This document shows, one piece after another, positions 50,032 to 58,375 of a stretch of 64,000 nucleotides of DNA; within the stretch, counting starts at the first letter, position 1; every line of letters begins with the position of its first letter. The position numbers and the translations under genes are program-made. The notes under the pieces are model-generated. The model worked only from the letters and a program-made list of their open reading frames with translations. It had not been told where the DNA came from and made no database searches. The stretch is from Mycolicibacterium neoaurum (GTDB lineage: Bacteria > Actinomycetota > Actinomycetes > Mycobacteriales > Mycobacteriaceae): contig NZ_JAQIIX010000002.1 of the NCBI RefSeq assembly GCF_036946495.1, positions 4,030,001 through 4,094,000 of the forward strand, in the 5' to 3' direction.

Positions 50032-50171
50032 TGCAACCTCCGGCCGGTCTCTTCGAGATACGCTGCCCACTCCCGAATGGCGCACTCGGTGTCGATGATC
50101 GTGTCGATGAGCAACTCCGGTTCGTCGCCGCTCAACCCGTACTCGACGGCCAGTCGGCCCGTGGCGCTCAT
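50028..50171 (-). CDS. Small hypothetical protein
   Basis: 47 residues, MSATGRLAVEYGLSGDEPEL then an acidic helical end (LIDTIIDTECAIREWAAYLE). Its ATG overlaps the upstream stop by 4 bp (ATGA) and its stop overlaps the downstream GTG. No family recognised. Confidence 0.6.
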   Translation of the reverse strand: MSATGRLAVEYGLSGDEPELLIDTIIDTECAIREWAAYLEETGRRLQ

Positions 50172-50395
50172 TGCACGCCCTGCGCGAACGGATGGGGGTT
50201 GCCGCTCAATTCGTCCGCGCGCGTGAACATCTCGATTCGCACCGCCGCCGCGATCAGCGCGTCGATCTGGTCGACCAGTTCCAGCACGCGGGCCCGGTGC
50301 CCGCCGACGAGGGTATCCGCGGCAGCTTGCACAGCCTGCTTGGCCCGCAGCAACGCGACTTCGCAGTCCTCTATCCGCGCCAAGGTGGTGCTCAT
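50168..50395 (-). CDS. Small helical hypothetical protein
   Basis: 75 residues with a long predicted helix (MSTTLARIEDCEVALLRAKQ, then VLELVDQIDALIAAAVRIEM). ATGA overlaps at both ends tie it to its neighbours. Heptad-like Leu/Val/Ile spacing suggests a coiled coil. Function unknown. Confidence 0.68.
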   Translation of the reverse strand: MSTTLARIEDCEVALLRAKQAVQAAADTLVGGHRARVLELVDQIDALIAAAVRIEMFTRADELSGNPHPFAQGVQ

Positions 50396-50733
50396 CGGGC
50401 CGGCTCGCTGAATAAGGGCACGAGGGCGGCATCGGCGTCAACGATCTCGGCATCGGCGATGGCAGCCTGCAGCGCCTCCACAATCTGGCGCGCGGTGCGG
50501 ATCGACAGGATGTCGGCGGTGACGGTCGACGACAAGAGCAGGCCGACCGTCAGCTCATCGTCGACGGGGGAGCGCCAGCCGCCGGCCGCGACGGCTACGC
50601 GGACGCCGGCTTCGGCGACGATCTGCTCGGCCGCTCGCCAGTCGACGAATCCGGTTCCGTCGACATTGACGACTGCCGTGACCGTGGGCTCATAGCTGGC
50701 CGCGTCTGACAGTTCTTTCCAACTGGGAGACAT
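50392..50733 (-). CDS. Hypothetical protein, first gene of the tRNA-side operon
   Basis: 113 residues, MSPSWKELSDAASYEPTVTA at the start and ADILSIRTARQIVEALQAAI near the end; alternating hydrophobic strands and helices suggest a small alpha/beta fold. It is the first of five genes that overlap one another, read away from tRNA-Val(GAC). A small hairpin and att-like repeats lie just upstream. Confidence 0.7.
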   Translation of the reverse strand: MSPSWKELSDAASYEPTVTAVVNVDGTGFVDWRAAEQIVAEAGVRVAVAAGGWRSPVDDELTVGLLLSSTVTADILSIRTARQIVEALQAAIADAEIVDADAALVPLFSEPAR

Positions 50734-50743
50734 GATGTGTGAC

Positions 50744-50808
50744 CTTCCGTGTCAACGGAAGTCCACTCGTGCCGGGATCAATCAGTGATGTGGTGCAGAA
50801 GTGGTGCA
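50744..50808. repeat. att-like repeats next to tRNA-Val(GAC)
   Basis: CTTCCGTGTCA at 50744-50754 equals the anticodon-arm stretch of tRNA-Val at 50889-50899, and GTGAC precedes both. The copy also forms a hairpin with ACGGAAG at 50755-50761. GTGGTGCA occurs at 50790-50797 and 50801-50808, 11 bp apart, and GTGGTGC again at the tRNA CCA end (50855-50861). The pattern fits integrase core and arm sites; no integrase gene is present. Confidence 0.5.
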
Positions 50809-50855
50809 AAGTTTATCTAGCTTGACTTGCTACAACTTCGGACCTGCGTAGAACG

Positions 50856-50930
50856 TGGTGCGCGATACTGGGATTGAACCAGTGACCTCTTCCGTGTCAG
50901 GGAAGCGCTCTCCCGCTGAGCTAATCGCGC
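50856..50930 (-). tRNA. tRNA-Val (GAC)
   Basis: A complete cloverleaf can be drawn: acceptor GCGCGAT/ATCGCGC, D arm GCTC..GAGC, anticodon stem CTTCC/GGAAG with loop CTGACAC (anticodon GAC), T arm ACTGG-TTCAATC-CCAGT, and an encoded CCA. It is first of a cluster of three minus-strand tRNAs in position and borders the accessory island at its 3' side. Confidence 0.96.
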
Positions 50931-50943
50931 CGGGGGTCGAACT

Positions 50944-51017
50944 TGGAGGTGGAGACGGGAATCGAACCCGTGTGCACGGCTTTGCAGGCCGTTGCCTCAC
51001 CACTCGGCCACTCCACC
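50944..51017 (-). tRNA. tRNA-Cys (GCA)
   Basis: Acceptor GGTGGAG/CTCCACC, anticodon loop CTGCAAA (anticodon GCA), T arm with GGTTCGATTCC, encoded CCA. 74 bases, 13 bp from tRNA-Val. Confidence 0.96.
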
Positions 51018-51044
51018 ATTGGGGTTGATGCCACTGCACCTTCG

Positions 51045-51117
51045 AGCGGATGACGGGATTCGAACCCGCGACCCTCACCTTGGCAAGGTGATGCGCTACC
51101 AACTGCGCTACATCCGC
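51045..51117 (-). tRNA. tRNA-Gly (GCC)
   Basis: Acceptor GCGGATG/CATCCGC, anticodon stem-loop CACCTTGCCAAGGTG (anticodon GCC), T loop GGTTCGAATCC. No CCA encoded. 73 bases; the first tRNA transcribed in this cluster, so the shared promoter should lie just above 51117. Confidence 0.96.
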
Positions 51118-51212
51118 GTGCTCCGAGTGAGATCGTCACCCGGTGCGGATCAGAACATTAGTCCAACCCCACGCGTAACCACAAATCACTCGAAACATGC
51201 AGGCAATCAGGC

Positions 51213-51629
51213 CTAAAACACCTGGTAAACCTGGCGTGAGATCGAGAAGCCGTGTCCGCTGCCGCTCTCCCGGCACGACATCGCGCTCTCGGTGCTGGTG
51301 CAACTGAGCGCTCCGCGCGTGATGGTCTGCCCATATCCCAGGACATCGGGTCCGCCCAGCGTCGTATCCCCAGCACAGACGAACGTCGCGGGCTCGCCGA
51401 CGGCCATCTGCAGGCCCTGACCGTAATCAAACTCACAATCGGCCGGCCGGGCCGGCGGCGCCCAATCTCGCTCGGCGATATCGCAGCGCACATAGTCCGC
51501 ATCCAGCACGCACCCGACGTTGCCGCTCGGCGAGCGGAAATGTGCCAGGTCTTGCGCGACGGCAGGGCTCGCCCACACGATCGTCGCGGCACCGGTGAAT
51601 GCAAGACCGACCGCCACCCGAAGGATCAT
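51213..51629 (-). CDS. Secreted DUF6636-type protein
   Basis: A 138-residue exported protein: signal peptide MILRVAVGLAFTGAATIVWASPAVA (cleavage near residue 25), then FRSPSGNVGCVLDADYVRCDI, the usual opening of DUF6636 proteins, and six cysteines in all, probably three disulphides. No catalytic motif. Monocistronic as far as can be seen. Function unknown. Confidence 0.82.
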   Translation of the reverse strand: MILRVAVGLAFTGAATIVWASPAVAQDLAHFRSPSGNVGCVLDADYVRCDIAERDWAPPARPADCEFDYGQGLQMAVGEPATFVCAGDTTLGGPDVLGYGQTITRGALSCTSTESAMSCRESGSGHGFSISRQVYQVF

Positions 51630-51651
51630 GGCGCAAATCTAACTCCCCAGG

Positions 51652-52665
51652 TCAGACCGTGAGCACCATTCGGTACCGGGCCTTGCCGGTATCCATCGCC
51701 GCGTAGGCCTCGGCCGCCTGCGCCAGCGGCAGCTCCTGGATGCGGGCCCGCACCCCGGACTGCACCGCGAACTTCATGGTGTCCTCGACATCGCGCGCGG
51801 TTCCCGACGGATGCCCGGTGATGCTCACCCCCGGCGTGATCAGCTGCAGCGGGCTCACCGGCAGCAGATCGGGTGTCACCCCCACCACGATCAGCTCACC
51901 GCGGGGCAGCAGCCCGCCGACAGTGTCGGCCATCGCCTGGGAGTTGGCGGCCGTGGCCAGCACCACCTGCACCCCGCCGAGCGCCTGCAGCGCCTCGCTG
52001 ACATCACCGGCCTTGGAGTCGACGTAATGATGCGCCCCGAGATCCAGGGCGTCCTGCTTCTTGTCGGCCCCGCGCGCGATCGCGACGGTCTCGAAGCCCA
52101 TCGCCCTGGCGAACTGCACGCCTAGATGCCCGAGGCCGCCGACGCCGAGCACGGCCACCCGGTCACCGGGCCTGGCGCGCGTCTCGCGTAACCCGTGGAA
52201 CACCGTGACACCCGCACACGCCATCGGGGCGGCCTCGGCGAAGGACAGGCCCTCAGGGATGCGGGCGAGCGCGCTCGCTGGTGCCGTGACCGACTCGGCA
52301 TAACCGCCGGGGTAGTGCCAGCTGGGGATCTGGCCGTTCTCGCAGTGAATGAAATCGCCCTTGCGGCACTGGGTGCAGTACCCGCAGTTGCCGCCGAACC
52401 AGCCGACGGCCACTCTGTCACCCACGGCGAAATCCTGCACGCCGTCGCCGATCTCGGCGATGGTGCCGGCGATCTCGTGGCCCGGCGTTAGCGGCCAGCT
52501 CAGCCCGGGGAACCCGCCGTTGACGAAGGCGTGGTCGGTGCCGCAGACCCCGCAGGCCGCTACCGCGATGCGGACGTGGTCGCGGCCCGGCGACGTGGTC
52601 TCGACGTCGGTGAGTTCCAGCGGCGCTCCGGCCGATGCGACATGTACCGCTTGATGACGTGCCAT
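51652..52665 (-). CDS. Zinc-dependent alcohol dehydrogenase
   Basis: A 337-residue medium-chain dehydrogenase/reductase. Catalytic zinc ligands are in CGVCGTDHA and GHEIAG; structural zinc cysteines in CGYCTQCRKGDFIHC; the NAD(P) fold has VLGVGGLGHLGVQFA. The composition is close to bacterial AdhP/AdhA-type enzymes that oxidise primary alcohols or reduce aldehydes. No co-transcribed partner. A short palindrome ACCCA-N4-TGGGT at 52703-52716 lies in the upstream region and might be an operator. Confidence 0.93.
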   Translation of the reverse strand: MARHQAVHVASAGAPLELTDVETTSPGRDHVRIAVAACGVCGTDHAFVNGGFPGLSWPLTPGHEIAGTIAEIGDGVQDFAVGDRVAVGWFGGNCGYCTQCRKGDFIHCENGQIPSWHYPGGYAESVTAPASALARIPEGLSFAEAAPMACAGVTVFHGLRETRARPGDRVAVLGVGGLGHLGVQFARAMGFETVAIARGADKKQDALDLGAHHYVDSKAGDVSEALQALGGVQVVLATAANSQAMADTVGGLLPRGELIVVGVTPDLLPVSPLQLITPGVSITGHPSGTARDVEDTMKFAVQSGVRARIQELPLAQAAEAYAAMDTGKARYRMVLTV

Positions 52666-52790
52666 CTTGTTCCTCGCTCCTCGGTGGTGGTGTCATATAC
52701 ATACCCACGCATGGGTCGATCGAGAGCACGGATTCGCCGATAATGGCGCCACCGTGACCAGCGGATTCCAGCTGGCAGGTAAGTGCGTGC

Positions 52791-52796
52791 TAGTCT
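52791..52796 (+). promoter_or_regulatory. -10 box of tRNA-Val(CAC)
   Basis: TAGTCT fits TANNNT and ends 15 bases before the tRNA 5' end at 52812, giving a short 5' leader. The -35 is not clear. Confidence 0.45.
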
Positions 52797-52811
52797 TCGT
52801 CCTCGTTCCCC

Positions 52812-52883
52812 GGTCTCGTAGCTCAGGGGGAGAGCGTCCGCCTCACACGCGGAAGGTCACTGGTTCGATCCCAGTCGGGACCA
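52812..52883 (+). tRNA. tRNA-Val (CAC)
   Basis: Acceptor GGTCTCG/CGGGACC with one G-U pair, D arm GCTC..GAGC, anticodon stem TCCGC/GCGGA with loop CTCACAC (anticodon CAC), T arm ACTGG-TTCGATC-CCAGT. No CCA encoded. 72 bases. Confidence 0.96.
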
Positions 52884-52888
52884 CAGCA

Positions 52889-52918
52889 ATGCCGCCCGCA
52901 TGGGCGGCATTTTTGTTT
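52889..52918 (+). terminator. Intrinsic terminator after tRNA-Val(CAC)
   Basis: ATGCCGCCC-GCAT-GGGCGGCAT, a perfect 9-bp stem with a 4-base loop, followed directly by TTTTGTTT. It begins 6 bp after the tRNA and is the clearest classical terminator in the window. Confidence 0.93.
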
Positions 52919-53040
52919 GGTGGCTAGCGAGCGTCAGCAAAGGCCGTCCCGTCATGGGCCGCTCATTCAAGGATTCACCTCGCGGTTGGCCGAGTCGGCG
53001 CGCATGCTGATAATTGACGCTTCCGACAGAAAACGGTGTG

Positions 53041-56000
53041 ATGACGCGACGCGCACGTTCGGCGACGATCATGGTCGTCTTCGCGATGATCTATGCGCTG
53101 GCCATCGCCGCGGGACGGGCGACCCGGCTGGCCGGTAGTGAGGTCGCGCTGGCGTGGCCCGCGGCGGCAGTGGCAATCATCTGGCTGCTCGTGGTGCAGA
53201 GACGTGGACCGTGGGAACGCGGCGTCCACCTCGCGGCCCTGGCGGTCGTCACCTACGCGGCCAATCTGGCCACCGGCGCCCCACATGGGGTGGCCGTCTG
53301 GTTTGTTCTTGTCAACGTCACACTCGCCATGGTTACCGTGCGTCTACTCCAACGCCGGGGCGCCACGGCGGTACTGCGTGACCCAGCGGACCTCGCGCAC
53401 GTGGTCGCGGCGGTGGCCGGTGGCGCGAGTTGCGCGGCGGTGCTGGCCACGGTGTACTTCGCTGCGAACGACGATATTCAGGTCTGGGAGACCTTCTCCC
53501 TGTTTCTCGTGCGGAACGCAACGTCAGCTCTGCTCGGGGTGTCCATCTGGCTGCGGCTGCGCGACGTGGTGTGGCGGCGCCCAAGGGTCAACGCCCGTAT
53601 GGCCGCCGAAGCGGTGGCCATCGCAGCGGTCGTCACGGTGGTGTTCGTCTGGACGTTCTGGGTCAACACCGGTGCGTCACTGGCCTTTCTGAGTCTCGTG
53701 CCGGCAATGTGGCTGGCACTGCGCTACAGCACCACGGTCAGCACGGTCTTCCTCGCCCTGGCCGGGACGTGGATCATCTACGCGACGCTGTCGGGCCGGG
53801 GAGGCTTCGCGGTCGCCCACCCGGACACTCGCGCACTGTTGGCCCAGACGATGGTGTGCACGCTGACCATCGTGACGCTGGCGCTGGCGCTGTACCGAGA
53901 CTCCCGGGCGCGACTCATCACCCAACTGGAAGCCGCACGCGACCGGGCGGACCGCGACTCGCAGATGCTGGGCGCCGTTCTGGATAGCATCCATGACGGT
54001 GTGGTCGTCGTTGCCCCGGACGGAAGTGTCGTGCTGGAGAACGCGCGGGCACACGATTCGCACCTTGTGCCGGATGTGTTGTCCGCCGCCGAATTGCCGG
54101 AGCTCGCGTCCGGCGAGAGTGCCCTCGCACCCCGCGACATCGTGGTGTCGTCGCACGACGCCCGGGTTGTCGAGTTGACCGCGTCACCGCTGGCGGATCT
54201 GTCGCGGCACACGGTCATCGCGTTCCGTGACGTGACCGACGAACGCAATAATGCGGATGATCTTCGGCAGACGCGTGATCTGTTCGCCAGCGTCTTGCAG
54301 GCCGCGTCGGAACAAGCGATCATCGGTGCGGACCCTTCGGGGCGGATCACCGTGTTCAACAACGGAGCCGAGCGGCTGCTCGGCTGGAGCCGTGCAGAGA
54401 TGATGGGCCGTTCGCTGCTGAGCATCCATCGTCTGTCTGAGATCCATTCCCGTGCAGCCGAGTTGGCTGTCCCGGCCGGCTTCGAAGTGCTCACCAGACT
54501 GGTCGCCCCGGATCGTGCAGAAGTCCGCGAATGGACCTACGTCCGGCGCGATGGTGCTTTCGTCCACGTCAGCCTCGCGGTATCGCAGATGACAGACCCG
54601 GACGGAGCGTGTACCGGATACATCGCCGTCGCAACAGATATCACCGAGCAGGACGCCGCGAAGCGCGCGCTGGCCGAGAGTGAAGAGCGATTCAGGCTGG
54701 CCTTCGACACCGCTCCGATCGGAATGTTCTTGTTCGATGTCGGGAATGGATCGGCAGGGCGTATCACCCGGTGCAACCAGTCGATGGCGAATCTGCTCGG
54801 ACGGCGTCCGTATGAGGTGCCCGGGATGCACGTCACCGATCTCTGTGATCGTGAAACGGCCTCGTATGCAGAGACTTTGGGTGGGCTGCGCGACCTCGGG
54901 CTCGGCGACAAGTTCGAAGCCGAGGTGGCTCTGCGTCGGGCGGACGGCTGTGTCGAGTGGGGTTCGGCCTCGGCCTCCGTCATCGCTCCCGACGGAACGA
55001 CGCCGTACGGCATCTGCATGGTCGAGCACATCACCGCACGAAAGGAGGCGGAGGCCGCCCTGCAGCACATGGTCTTGCACGACCAATTGACAGGTCTGGC
55101 CAACCGTGGGTTGTTGATGGAACGCGCGGACCGCGCCCTGGCCAGCGCCGCAGATAAAGAGGGCGTCGGCGTGGGCGTGATCTTCCTGGATCTCGACGAC
55201 TTCAAGGCGGTCAACGACACTTGGGGCCACGGCGTCGGAGACGAGGTCCTGACCTTGGTGGCTCGACGGATCCAGTCCGTGATCAGGTTGGACGACACCG
55301 CCGCGCGGCTGGGTGGGGATGAGTTTGTGGTGCTGTGTCCCGATATTGCCGATGCGGAACAGATACGCAGGGTGGCGCAACGAATCCGCGCTGAGGTCAG
55401 GATGCCGATACACCTGTCAACCGGTCACGTCTTCGATCAGGTGTCGGTCAGCGCGGGTGTGGCGATGTCGCGGCCTGATTCCACGGCAGAGACACTCTTG
55501 CGGCGCGCGGACGAGTTGATGTATTCGTCCAAGCGCCAAGGCAAGAACCTCATCACGTTGGCGAGCCGATCGGACAAGACGACCACGATGGTGGCGTCGC
55601 AGCTGATCTCCGAGTTGGGGCGTGCAGTGCGCGGCGGAGAACTGGTCGTGCACTTTCAGCCGATCGTCGAGCTGTCCACCGGCCGCTACGCGGCGATGGA
55701 GGCATTACTGCGGTGGGAACACCCAGAGCGTGGTCTCCTGCTGCCCGACGTGTTCCTCGATGTCGCGGAGCATTCGCCTCACATGCCGGCGATCGGCCGC
55801 TTCGTACTGAACGAGGCCTGCCGCCAAGCCGCTCAGTGGTCAGGGTCCTTGGCGTCGGCGGCCATCCACGTCAATGTGTCCGGGCGGCAACTCGAGGTCG
55901 GCGATCTGTACTCCGATGTCACGAACGCATTGATCCAATCGCGGCTGACGCCGGACAGGCTGGTGTTGGAACTGACGGAAACGTACGCGGGGCGCATCGC

Positions 56001-56358
56001 CCCGTCGGCCAAAGCCGATCTCGTACGGTTGTGGAAAGCGGGCGTTCGTATCGCCATCGATGACGTCGGCACCGGGTTCAGCAGTCTGTCGAAGATCGTC
56101 GATCTACCGGTCGACATCGTGAAGATCGACAAGCAGTTCATTGCCGGGTTACCCGATGACGCGCGGTGTGCGGCCATCACGCAGGCGGTGTTGAGTTTGG
56201 GGGAGACCCTGGGCCTGTCGACCATCGCCGAAGGTATCGAGACGGCGACGCAGCGCGAACTGCTGATGGATTGGGGCTGTGTGCTCGGCCAGGGATTTCT
56301 TTTCGGGCGCAGCGCAAGCATGGACGGCGATGACACCGGTGAGCTGATCACCGGGTGA
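53041..56358 (+). CDS. Membrane PAS-GGDEF-EAL c-di-GMP signalling protein
   Basis: 1105 residues from ATG 53041 (GTG at 53038 is an alternative). Eight or so transmembrane helices fill residues 1-290 in a MASE1-like arrangement. A degenerate PAS region follows (about 310-400), then PAS domains near 409-530 (IIGADPSGRITVFNNGAERL) and 545-670. GGDEF has an intact LGGDEFVVL near residue 758. EAL keeps EALLRWEHPERG, ELTET, KIDKQF and EGIET, but the loop reads IDDVGTGFS (Val for Phe). Both activities are possible. It is a second, different c-di-GMP enzyme in this window. Confidence 0.92.
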   Translation: MTRRARSATIMVVFAMIYALAIAAGRATRLAGSEVALAWPAAAVAIIWLLVVQRRGPWERGVHLAALAVVTYAANLATGAPHGVAVWFVLVNVTLAMVTVRLLQRRGATAVLRDPADLAHVVAAVAGGASCAAVLATVYFAANDDIQVWETFSLFLVRNATSALLGVSIWLRLRDVVWRRPRVNARMAAEAVAIAAVVTVVFVWTFWVNTGASLAFLSLVPAMWLALRYSTTVSTVFLALAGTWIIYATLSGRGGFAVAHPDTRALLAQTMVCTLTIVTLALALYRDSRARLITQLEAARDRADRDSQMLGAVLDSIHDGVVVVAPDGSVVLENARAHDSHLVPDVLSAAELPELASGESALAPRDIVVSSHDARVVELTASPLADLSRHTVIAFRDVTDERNNADDLRQTRDLFASVLQAASEQAIIGADPSGRITVFNNGAERLLGWSRAEMMGRSLLSIHRLSEIHSRAAELAVPAGFEVLTRLVAPDRAEVREWTYVRRDGAFVHVSLAVSQMTDPDGACTGYIAVATDITEQDAAKRALAESEERFRLAFDTAPIGMFLFDVGNGSAGRITRCNQSMANLLGRRPYEVPGMHVTDLCDRETASYAETLGGLRDLGLGDKFEAEVALRRADGCVEWGSASASVIAPDGTTPYGICMVEHITARKEAEAALQHMVLHDQLTGLANRGLLMERADRALASAADKEGVGVGVIFLDLDDFKAVNDTWGHGVGDEVLTLVARRIQSVIRLDDTAARLGGDEFVVLCPDIADAEQIRRVAQRIRAEVRMPIHLSTGHVFDQVSVSAGVAMSRPDSTAETLLRRADELMYSSKRQGKNLITLASRSDKTTTMVASQLISELGRAVRGGELVVHFQPIVELSTGRYAAMEALLRWEHPERGLLLPDVFLDVAEHSPHMPAIGRFVLNEACRQAAQWSGSLASAAIHVNVSGRQLEVGDLYSDVTNALIQSRLTPDRLVLELTETYAGRIAPSAKADLVRLWKAGVRIAIDDVGTGFSSLSKIVDLPVDIVKIDKQFIAGLPDDARCAAITQAVLSLGETLGLSTIAEGIETATQRELLMDWGCVLGQGFLFGRSASMDGDDTGELITG

Positions 56359-56417
56359 CCGATCGTAGATCGGTAGGGTTTGGGGGGTATCGACGCAACT
56401 TCCGAGAAGAGGGTGCC

Positions 56418-57041
56418 GTGGCCGGACCAGAGGCCCATTTCTATCTGACCGCCGAGGGCACCGGGTTGCCGCACGACCCCTTCAACGCCATCGTGGGGCC
56501 CCGGCCGATCGGTTGGATCTCCACGGTCAACGCCCATGGTGTCCGCAACCTGGCGCCCTACAGCTTCTTCAACGGATTCAACTACCGGCCGCCGATCATC
56601 GGGTTCTCCTCGGTCGGTTGGAAGGACAGCGTCGCCAACATCGAGGCGACCGGAGAGTTCGTCTGGAATCTGGCCACCCGGGAGCTGGCCGTGGCGATGA
56701 ACGAGACGTCGGCATCGCTGCCCCCGGACGAGGACGAGTTCGTCCGCGCCGGGTTGACCGCCGCACCGTCACGCACCGTGGCCGCGCCGCGGGTGCTGGA
56801 AAGCCCGGTCAACTTCGAATGTGCACTCACCCAAATGATTCAGCTCCGCGACATCGCAGGTGATCCCGTCGACACCTGGATGGTGCTCGGCCAGGTGATC
56901 GCGGTGCACATCGACCGCCAGTGGCTGGTCGACGGGGTCTATGACACCACGGGTCCACGGCCGATCCTGCGCGCCGGCGGCCCGGCCAGCTACTCCGAGG
57001 CCGGTCCCGACGGGGTGTTCACCATGGAACGGCCCAACTGA
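56418..57041 (+). CDS. Flavin reductase family protein (FMN-binding split barrel)
   Basis: A 207-residue protein with the FMN-binding pattern VGPRPIGWISTVNAHGVRNLAPYSFFNGF, then PPIIGFSSVGWKDSVANIE and the C-terminal region. Such proteins bind FMN, reducing it or transferring hydride. The GTG at 56418 has GAGAAGAGGG upstream. The aminopeptidase gene starts 6 bp after its stop, so the two form a unit. The substrate is unknown. Confidence 0.9.
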   Translation: MAGPEAHFYLTAEGTGLPHDPFNAIVGPRPIGWISTVNAHGVRNLAPYSFFNGFNYRPPIIGFSSVGWKDSVANIEATGEFVWNLATRELAVAMNETSASLPPDEDEFVRAGLTAAPSRTVAAPRVLESPVNFECALTQMIQLRDIAGDPVDTWMVLGQVIAVHIDRQWLVDGVYDTTGPRPILRAGGPASYSEAGPDGVFTMERPN

Positions 57042-57047
57042 TCGATC

Positions 57048-57965
57048 ATGGGACTGCTCGACGTCGGCGAGGGTAACCGGATCTTCTGGGAGCGGCGCGG
57101 TAATCCGGATGGTCCCACCGTGCTGACCGTGCACGGTGGCCCGGGCAGCGGCCGATCGCGCACCGCGCACAAGACCTTCGACGACAACCACTTTCAGATA
57201 GTGTCCTTCGATCAGCGCGGCTGCGGGGACAGCCTGCCGCATGCCGCCGATCCGGCCACCGATATGAGCGTCAACACCACGTGGCATCTGATCGCCGATA
57301 TGGAGAAGCTTCGCGAGCACCTCGGCGTGCAACGCTGGCTGCTCTTCGGCGGCTCCTGGGCCTCCACGCTGATCCTGGCCTACGCGCAGCAGTACCCGCA
57401 GCGCGTCGGCGGCATCATCCTCATCGGTGTCACCATGACCCGGCCCGCCGAGATCGACTGGCTCTACCGCGGCCTGCGACTGCTGCTGCCCGCGCAGTGG
57501 GAGCGCTTCCGCGCCGCGGTACCGGCGCCGATGCGCGACGGCAACCTCGTCGAGGCCTACCGGCAGCTGATGGAAAACCCCGATCCGGCGGTGCGCCACA
57601 GCGCCGCGCACGAATGGTGCACATGGGAGGACGCCGCGATCGCCCACGAGCACGCGGGCGCGCCCGGGCAGTACAGCGCGAAACCCGATGCCGCGAAACT
57701 GGCGTTCGTGCGCATCTGCACGCACTATTTCGCCCGGCACGGTTGGCTGGCCGACGGTCAGTTGCTCCGCGATGCCCACCGGCTCGCCGGCATCCCCGGG
57801 GTACTCATCCACGGCCGGTTGGATCTGTCGGCCCCACTGCTCACCGCATGGGAACTCGCCCGCGCCTGGCCGGATGCCGAACTGGTCGTCATCGAGGACT
57901 CCGGGCACACCGGTAGCCCGGCCATGAGATCGGCCATCGCACAGGCGGTCTCACGCTTCATGTAG
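57048..57965 (+). CDS. pip: Proline iminopeptidase
   Basis: A 305-residue alpha/beta hydrolase that removes N-terminal proline from peptides. Oxyanion motif VHGGPGSG, SFDQRGCGDSLPH near residue 48, nucleophile elbow LFGGSWASTLILAYAQQ (Ser near residue 103), acid HGRLDLSAPL and a C-terminal His in DSGHTGS. These are all in the pattern of the S33 family. It follows the flavin reductase in one unit and converges on the SpoIIAA-like gene. Confidence 0.9.
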   Translation: MGLLDVGEGNRIFWERRGNPDGPTVLTVHGGPGSGRSRTAHKTFDDNHFQIVSFDQRGCGDSLPHAADPATDMSVNTTWHLIADMEKLREHLGVQRWLLFGGSWASTLILAYAQQYPQRVGGIILIGVTMTRPAEIDWLYRGLRLLLPAQWERFRAAVPAPMRDGNLVEAYRQLMENPDPAVRHSAAHEWCTWEDAAIAHEHAGAPGQYSAKPDAAKLAFVRICTHYFARHGWLADGQLLRDAHRLAGIPGVLIHGRLDLSAPLLTAWELARAWPDAELVVIEDSGHTGSPAMRSAIAQAVSRFM

Positions 57966-57973
57966 TGGGTCGC

Positions 57974-58342
57974 TCAGCGCGCGGCCCATTCGGCGGCCCG
58001 GTCGAGCTCGTCACTGCCGAACACGGCCAGCTCGCCGGGGACCATCCAGCCGATGGCATGCATCGTATGGCGTATCCAGTCCTTGTCGGACACCACGGCG
58101 ATCCGTTTGAACGCCGAATGGTGTTGCAAGAGCGCGCCGAAACCCATCTTCAGGTCCTCGGTCAGCCCGCCGGGGCCGAACCCTTCGTAATCCGGGTCGA
58201 TCACCTCGACGATCCGGATCTCGGCGGCCTTGCCGAGGTCCGCCATGACGGGTCGGAACTCGCGCAGCTCCTCGCCGGAGATGCGCCCGGAGACCCGGAT
58301 CCCGGTGACGCCGGCGGGCATATCGGTCAGTATTTCGATCAT
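57974..58342 (-). CDS. SpoIIAA-like (STAS/SEC14) protein
   Basis: A 122-residue protein of the SpoIIAA-like family: GVTGIRVSGRISGEELREF at the N-terminus, then a strand-helix core with DLKMGFGALLQHHSAFKRIAVVSD, ending in GELAVFGSDELDRAAEW. These domains bind small molecules or partner proteins; no sigma-factor genes are adjacent, so the partner is unknown. It lies 33 bp downstream of the ferredoxin gene on the same strand. Confidence 0.85.
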   Translation of the reverse strand: MIEILTDMPAGVTGIRVSGRISGEELREFRPVMADLGKAAEIRIVEVIDPDYEGFGPGGLTEDLKMGFGALLQHHSAFKRIAVVSDKDWIRHTMHAIGWMVPGELAVFGSDELDRAAEWAAR

Positions 58343-58375
58343 GGCTCCATGATGCCCCCGCCCGGCGCGGAGGGG

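Noticed and set aside
52703..52716. ACCCA-N4-TGGGT palindrome considered as an operator for the alcohol dehydrogenase
   Set aside because: Five-base arms are expected by chance in DNA of this composition and there is no regulator gene nearby; only mentioned under the gene.
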